Shown here: positions 43,172-50,814 of the stretch, one piece after another
Numbering within the stretch: position 1 is the first letter of the stretch
How the letters are laid out: each line of letters starts with the position of its first letter
Assembly: GCF_011043545.1 (NCBI RefSeq)
Contig: NZ_JAAKGP010000002.1
Span: 124,001 to 188,000 of the forward strand
Length of the DNA stretch: 64,000 nucleotides
Reading direction: 5' to 3'
Origin: Rhodobacter sp. SGA-6-6
GTDB lineage: Bacteria > Pseudomonadota > Alphaproteobacteria > Rhodobacterales > Rhodobacteraceae
The notes under the pieces: model-generated
The model's database searches: none
Seen by the model: only the letters and a program-made list of their open reading frames with translations
What the model was told of the DNA's origin: nothing
Position numbers and translations under genes: made by a program

Positions 43172-43891
43172 TCAGCCCGCGCCCGGCAGAGGCGCGAAGA
43201 CATAGCCCTCGCCCCGGGCGGTCTGGATGGCGTGGGACCCGGCTTCCTCCAGCTTGCGGCGCAACCGGCCGACATGGACATCCACCACATTGGTGCCGGG
43301 GTCGAAATGCAGGTTCCAGACGTTCTCCAGAAGCTGCATCCGGGTGACGGTCTGGCCGGAGTGGCGGGCGAAATAGGTGATCAGCTCGAATTCCTTGGGG
43401 CTGACCGGGACATGGGTCAGCTTGACATGCACGGTGCGGGCCTTCAGCCGGATTTCCAGATCGCCGAAGGCCATCAGGTCGTTGTCCAGCACCTGCATCG
43501 TGCCGCGGCGCAAGAGCGCGCGCAGGCGGGCGCGCAGTTCCTCGGGCTCGAAGGGCTTCGGCAGGTAGTCGTCGGCGCCCTTCTCCAGCCCCTCCACCCT
43601 TTGCGCGGCGCGGCCGAGGGCGGAGAGGATCAGGATCAGCGCGCCGCTGCCGCCGGCCCGGATGCGGGCCATCGCCTCCACCCCGTCTCCGCCGGGCAGC
43701 ATCCGGTCCAGCACGATCACCCGGTAGCCGCCCAAGGCCGCCTCGGCCACGCCATCGTCCAGCGTGTCGCGGTGGACGGGGGTGCAGCCGAGGTCGCGGA
43801 CCGCCGCGGCCACGGCGGCGGCGGTCTCGGCGTCGTCCTCGATTATGAGGATACGATCGGGCAGGATGCGGTCTGTCGTATGTTCGGTCAT
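43172..43891 (-). CDS. OmpR/PhoB-family response regulator
   Basis: 239 residues. Receiver domain ILIIEDDAETAAAV with acidic pocket D19/D20, phospho-acceptor D62 (VLDRMLPGG) and GADDYLPKPFEPEEL (Lys). The C-terminal winged helix has VPVSPKEFELITYFARHSGQTVTRMQLLENVW and DVHVGRLRRKLEEAG. It is followed two bases later by its kinase and preceded 10 bases earlier by the HtrA gene, so it is co-expressed with a protease. It is the obvious candidate to bind the ATGAC-N7-GTCAT repeats. Confidence 0.93.
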   Translation of the reverse strand: MTEHTTDRILPDRILIIEDDAETAAAVAAAVRDLGCTPVHRDTLDDGVAEAALGGYRVIVLDRMLPGGDGVEAMARIRAGGSGALILILSALGRAAQRVEGLEKGADDYLPKPFEPEELRARLRALLRRGTMQVLDNDLMAFGDLEIRLKARTVHVKLTHVPVSPKEFELITYFARHSGQTVTRMQLLENVWNLHFDPGTNVVDVHVGRLRRKLEEAGSHAIQTARGEGYVFAPLPGAG

Positions 43892-43901
43892 GGCCGCAGG
43901 A

Positions 43902-45287
43902 TCAGAACACGATCACGCTGGGGTCAAGCACATTCGCGCCGCCGACCGGGCGGACGCCCTCTGCCCCGCCCCAGGGATCGAGGAAGATGTGGCGGGTGGA
44001 GCCGTCCGGCGCCTGCACCAGCAGCATCGTGGCTTCGGTCAGTTCCAGCGCCTCCAGCGCGGCGGCGTCCATCTCCACCCCGTTCACCGCCAGGATGCGG
44101 TCGCCGCGGCCGAGGCCGGCGAAAAGGCCCGGCGAGTTCTCGGTGATCTCCTTCACCCGGCCGTCCTCGCCTAGGATCACGCCGAGCGCGGCAAGGCGGT
44201 AGCTGGCGACCCGCTCCGGCTGCGCCTTGGCGTCGAAGTCGCGCAGCTTGATGCCGATGGCGGTCTCCTCGGCCTCCGGCAGGGCGAAGGCCAGCGCGAT
44301 CTCCTGCTCCGTCCCGTCGCGCAGCACGGTCAGGGCGGCGGTCTCGCCCCCCTGCGCCGCCTCCAGCAGGAAGGCGAAGTCGCCGGGGCGGGCGATCTCG
44401 GCGCCGTTCACCGCAAGGATCACGTCGCCCGCCTTCAGCCCCGCCGCCTCGGCCAGCCCGCCTTTCACCGTGCCGTCGACCAAGAGGCCCTGCGGGTCCA
44501 GCCCCAGCATGGCGCCGACCTTGCGGTCCACCGGCCGCGCCTTCAGGCCCAGCTGGGGGAAGGGCGCCAGCGTCTCCTCGATCAGGCCGGTGACGATGCG
44601 GTCCAGATCGCCCGCCGGGATCGCATAGGCGATGCCGACGAACATCCGGCTGCCGTCGGCGATCTGGCTGTTCATGCCGACCAGCCGCCCCGCCGCATCC
44701 ACCAGAGGCCCGCCCGAGGACCCCGGGTTCACCGCCGCGTCGTGCTGCAGCATCAGGATCGGCACGGCGATATCCACCTGCCGGGCCTCGGCCGAGATCA
44801 GCCCCTCGGTCAGCGTGAACTCCACGCCGAGGGGTGCCCCCAGAGCAAAGACCTCGAGGCCAAGCCCGGCAGGGTCCGCCGCCGGCACCAGGCCGCGCCG
44901 CGGTTTTCCATCCTTGCCCGGACCGACCGAGATCACCGCCACGTCGCGCAGGGTGTCGCGGGCGATGACCAGGCCGGTCTCCTCGTTGCCGTGGCGGTCG
45001 ACCAGGCGGACCTCCTCGGCCTCGCCCACCACATGGGCATTGGTGACGGCGACCTCGGCCTCCTCGCCCCAGAGGAAGGCGGAGCCGAGGAAGCGGTCGG
45101 AGGCATCGGCGCTGCGCACCGTCAGCACCGTGTCCATCGCGCTGTCCAGCGCCGCGGCCGCGGGCGCCTCGGCCAGCGCGGAACGGGCGGCGGGAAGCGC
45201 CAGCATCAGGCCCAGAAGGGCCGCCATCGTCAGCCTGTGCCACAGCCCCTTGCGGCTGGCACGCCGGGTATCGGTCTTCGAAAGCAT
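43902..45287 (-). CDS. HtrA/Deg-type periplasmic serine protease with two PDZ domains
   Basis: 461 residues from ATG 45287 (GTG one codon earlier also possible). A basic N-terminus and the hydrophobic stretch MAALLGLMLALPAARSALA form a signal peptide or anchor. The S1C triad is H85 (VTNAHVVG), D115 (LRDVAVIS) and S191 (NPGSSGGPL). Two PDZ domains follow (residues ~250-330 around GGLAEAAGLKAGDVILAVNG, and ~355-430 around NSPGLFAGLGRGDRILAVNG). It heads the operon with the two-component system, which parallels Cpx/DegP-like envelope stress circuits. The ATGAC-N7-GTCAT repeat is ~98 bases upstream. Confidence 0.9.
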   Translation of the reverse strand: MLSKTDTRRASRKGLWHRLTMAALLGLMLALPAARSALAEAPAAAALDSAMDTVLTVRSADASDRFLGSAFLWGEEAEVAVTNAHVVGEAEEVRLVDRHGNEETGLVIARDTLRDVAVISVGPGKDGKPRRGLVPAADPAGLGLEVFALGAPLGVEFTLTEGLISAEARQVDIAVPILMLQHDAAVNPGSSGGPLVDAAGRLVGMNSQIADGSRMFVGIAYAIPAGDLDRIVTGLIEETLAPFPQLGLKARPVDRKVGAMLGLDPQGLLVDGTVKGGLAEAAGLKAGDVILAVNGAEIARPGDFAFLLEAAQGGETAALTVLRDGTEQEIALAFALPEAEETAIGIKLRDFDAKAQPERVASYRLAALGVILGEDGRVKEITENSPGLFAGLGRGDRILAVNGVEMDAAALEALELTEATMLLVQAPDGSTRHIFLDPWGGAEGVRPVGGANVLDPSVIVF

Positions 45288-45384
45288 CACGTTTCAGGTT
45301 CCTGATTGATTGCATCCGGGGCGCCGGTCGTTCCCGGTCCTGCCTCATGCAGCGGAAGGTAGGGGGCCGCGGCGCCGGGGTCAC

Positions 45385-45401
45385 ATGACAAAGACGGTCA
45401 T
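45385..45401. promoter_or_regulatory. ATGAC-N7-GTCAT motif between htrA-like and paralog C genes
   Basis: ATGACAAAGACGGTCAT, a perfect 5-7-5 inverted repeat in the 188-base divergent promoter region. It is 98 bases upstream of the HtrA start (-) and 75 bases upstream of the paralog C start (+), so one site could serve both operons. Read on the minus strand it is ATGACCGTCTTTGTCAT, close to the other two. Confidence 0.63.
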
Positions 45402-45475
45402 GAAAGAATTGTGCGTTTACAGGGCCGTCCGCGGGCCTCATCTTCGGCCGCAACCAAGGTCCAACGGATACCGAA

Positions 45476-46063
45476 ATGCTTGCCCTGAACCGGATCGTCG
45501 CCCTTCTCGCCCTCTCCGCCCTGCCCGCGGGGGCCGAGGGAATCGGCCCGCTGAAGACCGCCGAACTGTCGGCCCGGGTCCATGCCGCCGGACTGGCGGC
45601 GGGCGACCCGCTGATCCTGATCACCGCCGCGCAGCTGCGCAAGGAGGCGGGCCTGCCGCCCGACCTGCCCTTGTCCGCCGACGCGATCCTGGCCGAGGCC
45701 GAGGCGCTGGCGGCGGGCGATCCGGCACTCATGGCGCTGATCGGCGACCTGCGCGCCGACAGGGACAAGGGCGTCGCCTCCGGCCCGGTCTACCACCTCG
45801 CCGCCCTGCCGGCGGGCGAGGCCGAGACCCGGGCGCCGATGCCCTTCCGCGGCGGCGAATATGCCGAGGTCTATGTCGAGGCCGCCCCCGGCGCCGACCT
45901 GAACCTGACGGTGCTTGACGCGGCGGGCCATGTCGTCTGCACTGACGGCGACCAGAGCCACATCGCCTATTGCGGCTGGACCCCGGCCGAGGACGGCGCC
46001 TTCGTCCTGAAGATCGAGAATGCCGGCTCCGTGCCCGCCGATTACGCCCTGATGACCAATTGA
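45476..46063 (+). CDS. Secreted protein, paralog C of the cysteine-pair/YxLxTN family
   Basis: 195 residues, signal peptide MLALNRIVALLALSALPAGAEG. A helical unit (TAELSARVHAAGLAAGDPLILITAAQLRKEAGL) aligns with paralogs A and B. The beta domain follows directly, without the long linker: PFRGGEYAEVYVEAAPGADLNLTV, the Cys pair VVCTD...AYCGW, then TPAEDGAFVLKIENAG and terminal YALMTN. It is the first gene of an operon with caspase 2, 17 bases before its ATG, so a substrate, inhibitor or chaperone relation to the caspase is plausible. Confidence 0.78.
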   Translation: MLALNRIVALLALSALPAGAEGIGPLKTAELSARVHAAGLAAGDPLILITAAQLRKEAGLPPDLPLSADAILAEAEALAAGDPALMALIGDLRADRDKGVASGPVYHLAALPAGEAETRAPMPFRGGEYAEVYVEAAPGADLNLTVLDAAGHVVCTDGDQSHIAYCGWTPAEDGAFVLKIENAGSVPADYALMTN

Positions 46064-46080
46064 TCCCGGAGATTTCCCCG

Positions 46081-48174
46081 ATGTTCCGCAAGCTCCTCCT
46101 CTCCTCGGCCCTGGCCCTCTGCGCGATGCCCGCCCTTGCGCGCGAGAATTACGCGCTGCTGATCGGCGCCAACGAATACCGCAACCTCGACGAGCGCTGG
46201 TGGCTGAACGGCCCCAAGAACGATGTCGAGATGGTGCGCGACTACCTGCTGACCGAGGCGCCGGTGCCCTTCGCCGCCGATCATGTGACGATGCTGACCG
46301 ACGGGGTGGAGGGGGTGGAGCCCGCCACGCTGGAGGCGATCCGCGCCGCCTTCGCCGAGCTGACCGCCAAGGCGCAGCCGGGGGATTTCATCTACCTGCA
46401 TTTCTCGGGCCACGGCACCCAGGCCCCGGCCACCGACGACCCGAACGAGCTGGACGGGCTGGACGAGCTGTTCCTGCCGGTGGACATCGGTCAGTGGAAC
46501 GACAGCGTCGGCCATGTCGAGAATGCGCTGGTCGATGACGAGATCGGCGCCATGGTCGATGCGCTGCGGGCCAAGGGCGCCGATGTCTGGGTGGTGTTCG
46601 ACAGCTGCCACTCCGGCACCGCCACCCGGGCGGTGGACACCGGCGACGACGACGTGCGGCTGCGGCAGCTGGACCCCTCGGTCCTCGGCATGGATGCCGA
46701 GGCGATGGAGGACGTGCTGAGCCGCAGCATCGAGGACCCGCGCGCCGCGGAAGAGCCGCCGGTCGATGTGGCCGCCGGCGGCGACGGCGCCTTCGTCGCC
46801 TTCTACGCCGCCCAGACCAACGAGGTGACGCCGGAGAAGAAGCTGCCCAAGGGCAAGCCGGACAGGAAGCCGCATGGCGTCTTCACCTACACCCTGTTCG
46901 AGACCATCGCCGAACATCCCGGCGCCACCTACGGCCAGATCGCCGAGGAGGTGCTGCGCAAATACGCGGTGAAGAACCTGGCGAAATCGACGCCGCTGTT
47001 CGAGGGCGACCTGGACGCCGTGGCCTTCTCGGGCGATGCCGGCGCGCCGGTGACGCAATGGCAGGCCACGGCCGAAGGCGAGGGCTTCACCATCCCGGCC
47101 GGCGAACTGCACGGCATTTCCGAGGGCGACATCCTTGCGGTGATGGCCTCGGCCGCCGACGAGACCGATGCGGCGCTCGGCTATGTGAAGGTCGCGAAGA
47201 CCGACACCTTCACAACCACCGCGGTGCCGGTGGAGCATGAAGGCAAGGCGCTGCCGGCCGAACTGCCGAAGGGGCTGATGCTGCGCAAGCTGGACGACGC
47301 GGTGGACTTCACCCTGACCGTGGCGCTGCCGCCGGCCGGATCGGCCCCCGCCGATGCGCTGCTGGAGGAACTCGCCGTGCTGCAGGAGGTGGTCGGCCCA
47401 CGGCTGGTCTTCGTGGAGCCCGGCGCCGAGGCCGACCTGCGGCTGGCGGTGATCCCCGACAGCCCGCGCCCGGATGCGATCTGGGTGCTGCCCTCCACCG
47501 GCCTGGCCGAGGACCTGGCCTCCACGCCCTCGGTATCCTCCGGCGACAAGTCGGCCGAGGACCTGGCGCTGACCCTGGGCGACACGCTGTCGATGATGGC
47601 CCGGGCGCTGAACCTGATGAAGCTGGGCGCGGCGGTCGGCGATGGCGGCGGGCTGGATGTCGAGGTCGAGATGCTGACCCGCAACGCCGAGAACCCGGCG
47701 CTGACGCCGCTGCCGTTCTCGCCGGTGCCGGTGCTCCTGCCGGCGGACGAGGTGCATGTGCTGGCGAAGAACAACAGCGACCAGCCGGTGGACGTGAACG
47801 TGCTTTACGTCGGCGCGGATTATTCCATCACCCATTGGGCGGCCGAACGGGTGCTGCCGGGGGACGAACTGAAGCGCGGGCTCTTCGCCATCGGCGGCGA
47901 CAAGCTGGGGCAGGAGCGGATGATCGTGGTCGTCACCCCGGCCAAGCAGCATACGCCGGTCGAGAACCTCAGCTTCCTGGCGCAGGACGCGCTGGACATG
48001 ACGCGCGAGGTCGGCGGCGAGGAGCGGCCCGACGACAGCATCGGCGGCCTGCTGGCCGAGGCCGGCTTCGGCGAGACCACCCGCGGCGCGGTGCCGCTGT
48101 CGGGCGGCGGCGAGGACACCGGGCCGGTGCCGGTGATCCTGCAGATGGAAGTGCGGACGAGGCCGGCGGAATAG
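46081..48174 (+). CDS. Exported caspase-fold (C14, orthocaspase) protein 2
   Basis: 697 residues; signal peptide MFRKLLLSSALALCAMPALA. The dyad is H111 (IYLHFSGHGTQAP) and C176 (VVFDSCHSGTATR). The p20/p10-like domain runs to ~residue 320. The rest contains a wrapped beta-rich region, with the same C-terminal domain as caspase 1: AKNNSDQPVDVNVLYVGADYSI, then LPGDELKRGLFAIGGDKLGQERMIVVV. The two caspases have equal signal-to-His spacing (H111 in both), which suggests a duplication followed by divergence. Downstream is a bidirectional hairpin terminator. Confidence 0.87.
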   Translation: MFRKLLLSSALALCAMPALARENYALLIGANEYRNLDERWWLNGPKNDVEMVRDYLLTEAPVPFAADHVTMLTDGVEGVEPATLEAIRAAFAELTAKAQPGDFIYLHFSGHGTQAPATDDPNELDGLDELFLPVDIGQWNDSVGHVENALVDDEIGAMVDALRAKGADVWVVFDSCHSGTATRAVDTGDDDVRLRQLDPSVLGMDAEAMEDVLSRSIEDPRAAEEPPVDVAAGGDGAFVAFYAAQTNEVTPEKKLPKGKPDRKPHGVFTYTLFETIAEHPGATYGQIAEEVLRKYAVKNLAKSTPLFEGDLDAVAFSGDAGAPVTQWQATAEGEGFTIPAGELHGISEGDILAVMASAADETDAALGYVKVAKTDTFTTTAVPVEHEGKALPAELPKGLMLRKLDDAVDFTLTVALPPAGSAPADALLEELAVLQEVVGPRLVFVEPGAEADLRLAVIPDSPRPDAIWVLPSTGLAEDLASTPSVSSGDKSAEDLALTLGDTLSMMARALNLMKLGAAVGDGGGLDVEVEMLTRNAENPALTPLPFSPVPVLLPADEVHVLAKNNSDQPVDVNVLYVGADYSITHWAAERVLPGDELKRGLFAIGGDKLGQERMIVVVTPAKQHTPVENLSFLAQDALDMTREVGGEERPDDSIGGLLAEAGFGETTRGAVPLSGGGEDTGPVPVILQMEVRTRPAE

Positions 48175-48180
48175 ACCGGC

Positions 48181-48243
48181 CTCGTCGGAGACTTCGTCCC
48201 TCCTCGGGGGAGAAACGAGGAGGAGACGAAGTCGAACGACGAG
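48181..48243. terminator. Bidirectional terminator between convergent caspase 2 and iolG
   Basis: Outer arms CTCGTCG (48181) / CGACGAG (48237) and inner arms GACTTCGTCCCTCCTCG / CGAGGAG-GA-GACGAAGTC fold the whole 73-base gap into one interrupted stem with loop GGGGGAGAAA. Confidence 0.78.
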
Positions 48244-48246
48244 AGG

Positions 48247-49251
48247 TCAGGCCAGCACTTCGGCCAGGTTGACCACACGCTTCTCGGCCACCGACTTCAC
48301 CGCCGCATCGGCCAGCGCCAGCGCGATCAGCCCGTCCTCGCCCGAGGGCTCCGCCTTGCCCTTGCCGCCGATGGCCGCGATGAAGGCGGCGATCTCGGCG
48401 GCATAGGCCTCGGTGTAGCGGGTCATGAAGAAGTCGTGCAGCGGCGGGCGGGTGTAGCCCGAGCCGTTCGCCACCTCGATGGAGACCGGCCGCTGGTTCT
48501 CGGCCGCCGCCATGCCCTTCGATCCATGCACCTCGATCCGCTGGTCGTAGCCATAGGTCGCGCGGCGGCTGTTCGAGATCACCGCCTGCCGGCCGGATTT
48601 GGTGCGCAGCATCACCTGCACCGAATCGAAATCCCCGGCCTTGCCGATCTCCGGGTCCACCAGCACCGCCGCGGTGGCCACCACCTCCTCGACCTCCTCG
48701 CCCAAGAGGAAGCGGGCCATGTCGAAGTCGTGGATGGTCATGTCGCGGAAGATGCCGCCCGAGCGTTTGATGTAGTCCACCGGCGGCGCGCCGGGATCGC
48801 GCGAGGTGATCACCACCATCTCCACCTCGCCGATGGAACCCCGGTCGATCTCGGCCCGCACCGCGCGGAAATGCGGGTCGAAGCGGCGGTTGAAGCCGAC
48901 CATCAGCGTGCCCTTCTCGGCGCGCACCACATCGAGGCATCGCTTCACCCGGGCGAGGCTCAGGTCGATGGGCTTCTCGCAGAACACCGCCTTGCCGGCC
49001 CTGACGAATTGCTCGATCAGGTCGGCATGGGTGTCGGTGGGGGTGCAGATCACCACCGCGTCGATGTCGTCTGCCGCCGCGATCGCGTCGATCGACCGCA
49101 CCGCGCAGCCGTATTGCCCGGCGATCGCCTGCGCAGCGGCGGGGAAGGCGTCGGCCACCGCCACCAGCTTCGCATCGGCATCGCCGGTCACCGCCCTGGC
49201 GTGAACCTTGCCGATGCGCCCCGCGCCAAGAAGGCCAAATCTGATCGTCAT
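48247..49251 (-). CDS. iolG: Inositol 2-dehydrogenase family oxidoreductase (IolG/MocA-like)
   Basis: 334 residues. Rossmann LGAGRIGKVHARAV, CEKPIDLS (the EKP motif of Gfo/Idh/MocA enzymes with the catalytic Lys), GFNRRFDPHF, GGIFRDMTIHDFDMARFLLGEE (catalytic Asp and His), and YGYDQRIEVHGSKGM. It oxidises myo-inositol (or a related cyclitol/inosamine) to the inosose with NAD+. Last gene of a minus-strand operon with an ABC transporter and an SDR. MocA of rhizopine catabolism belongs to the same family, so the substrate could be a modified inositol. Confidence 0.88.
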   Translation of the reverse strand: MTIRFGLLGAGRIGKVHARAVTGDADAKLVAVADAFPAAAQAIAGQYGCAVRSIDAIAAADDIDAVVICTPTDTHADLIEQFVRAGKAVFCEKPIDLSLARVKRCLDVVRAEKGTLMVGFNRRFDPHFRAVRAEIDRGSIGEVEMVVITSRDPGAPPVDYIKRSGGIFRDMTIHDFDMARFLLGEEVEEVVATAAVLVDPEIGKAGDFDSVQVMLRTKSGRQAVISNSRRATYGYDQRIEVHGSKGMAAAENQRPVSIEVANGSGYTRPPLHDFFMTRYTEAYAAEIAAFIAAIGGKGKAEPSGEDGLIALALADAAVKSVAEKRVVNLAEVLA

Positions 49252-49273
49252 CTTGCTCCTTACTCCGGGCCCC

Positions 49274-50056
49274 TCATTCGGGATAAGCCCCGGCGACGTT
49301 CTGATCGAAATCCACCAGCGCCCCGGTCATCACCCCCGAGTCGCTGGACAACAGCCAAGAGGCCAGCCCGGCCACATGCCCGGGCTTGACCAGCATTCCC
49401 ATCGGCTGGCGCGCCTCGGCCGCTTCCAGCCAGCCGTCCTGCGCGCCGTGGAAGCGGCGCTGCACCGCATCCTCGCCCGGCGTGTCCATCCAGCCGCAAT
49501 TGATGCCGTTGACCCGGATGCGATGGCCGCGCAGCGCCTGCGCCGCGTTCTTCGTCACATTCGCCAGCGCCGCCTTCGAGGCCGAATAGGGCGCAAGATA
49601 GCTTTGCCCGCAATGGACCACCATCGACAGGATGTTCACCGCCTGCGCCGGATGGCCCTGCGCCACCGCCCTTTGCGCGAACCTTTGCAGCGCGAAGAAC
49701 GGTCCCCTTGTGTTGACGGCGATATGCCGGTCGAAATCCTGCGGCGAGCAGTCGAGGATCGACCCGCGCTCGGTGGTCGCCGCGGCGTTGACCAGCGCGG
49801 TGACCCGGCCGAAGCGTTCGGCCGCACGGTCGACCAGCGCCACCGCATCCTCGACCACGCCCATGTCGGCGGCGACGAAGACGGCCTCCGCCCCCTGCGC
49901 CCGCAGCCCCTCGGCCGCCGCCTCGCCCTCGGCCCGCCGCCGGCCGGCGATGACCAGCCGGGTGCAGCCCTCGGCCGCCAGCCGCGCGGCGATGGCAAGG
50001 CCAAGGCCCTGCGTCCCCCCGGCGATCACCGCCACGGTGTCGCGGTGGTCAGGCAT
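49274..50056 (-). CDS. Short-chain dehydrogenase/reductase in the inositol-type operon
   Basis: 260 residues. Cofactor motif IAGGTQGLGLAIA, VNAAATT (NAA variant of NNAG), catalytic Ser region NILSMVVHCGQ, Y-S-A-S-K, and NGINCGWMDTPGE. C-terminal GALVDFDQNVAGAYPE. It overlaps the ABC ATPase stop by 8 bases and lies 22 bases before iolG. Probably a polyol or cyclitol dehydrogenase; substrate unassigned. Confidence 0.85.
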   Translation of the reverse strand: MPDHRDTVAVIAGGTQGLGLAIAARLAAEGCTRLVIAGRRRAEGEAAAEGLRAQGAEAVFVAADMGVVEDAVALVDRAAERFGRVTALVNAAATTERGSILDCSPQDFDRHIAVNTRGPFFALQRFAQRAVAQGHPAQAVNILSMVVHCGQSYLAPYSASKAALANVTKNAAQALRGHRIRVNGINCGWMDTPGEDAVQRRFHGAQDGWLEAAEARQPMGMLVKPGHVAGLASWLLSSDSGVMTGALVDFDQNVAGAYPE

Positions 50057-50810
50057 TCACCTCGCCCCCCTTCACCCCGGTGATGTAGCTCACGATATCG
50101 TTGCCGTCGGTCTCTTCCTTCCGCAGCGAGGCGACGATGCGCCCGCGGCGGAACACCACGATCCGGTCCACCAGATCGAAGACCTGCCGCAGGTTGTGGC
50201 TGATCAGGATCATCGGGATGCCGCGCTCCTTCAGCCCGCGGATGATGTTCTCGACCTGCGCCGTCTCCTGCACGCCAAGCGCCGCCGTGGGTTCGTCCAT
50301 GATCACCAGCTTGGACGCGAAGGCCGCCGTCCGGGCGATGGAGACGCATTGCCGCTGCCCGCCCGACATGTTGCGGATCGGGTTGTCGACATTGGGGATC
50401 TTCACCGCCGTGGTCTTCAGCGCCTCCATGGTGCGGTCGCGCATGGTCTTGCGGTCCAGCCAGCTGAACGGGCCGAAGCGCCACCTGAACAGCTCGCGCC
50501 CCAGAAACAGGTTCGAGGGCACGTCCAGATCGTCGGCCAGCGCCAGCGTCTGGAACACCGTCTCGATCCCGGCCTCCCGCGCCTCCAGCGGACCGGAGAA
50601 TGCGACCTGCTGGCCGTCGAAGAAGATCTCGCCGGCCGAGCGCTGCTCCACCGCCGTGACCTGACGGACGAAGGTGGACTTGCCGGCGCCGTTGTCGCCG
50701 ACCACGGCGACATGCTCGCCCTCGTGCAGGATGAAATCCGCGTCCTCCAGCGCATGGACCCCGCCGTAATGCTTGGTCAGGCCGCGCGTTTCCAGAATGA
50801 CCCTCGCCAT
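50049..50810 (-). CDS. Sugar-type ABC transporter ATP-binding protein (FrcA/single-domain)
   Basis: 253 residues. Walker A GDNGAGKSTFVRQ, signature MSGGQRQCVSIAR, Walker B KLVIMDEPTAALG, switch His in ISHNL, and MLRIVVFRRG-type C-terminus. A single nucleotide-binding domain as in the fructose/myo-inositol CUT2 group (RbsA has two). It works with the permease (4 bases upstream) and binding protein. Imports pentose/hexose/cyclitol; the inositol context suggests myo-inositol or a derivative. Confidence 0.92.
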   Translation of the reverse strand: MARVILETRGLTKHYGGVHALEDADFILHEGEHVAVVGDNGAGKSTFVRQVTAVEQRSAGEIFFDGQQVAFSGPLEAREAGIETVFQTLALADDLDVPSNLFLGRELFRWRFGPFSWLDRKTMRDRTMEALKTTAVKIPNVDNPIRNMSGGQRQCVSIARTAAFASKLVIMDEPTAALGVQETAQVENIIRGLKERGIPMILISHNLRQVFDLVDRIVVFRRGRIVASLRKEETDGNDIVSYITGVKGGEVNA

Positions 50811-50814
50811 CGTC

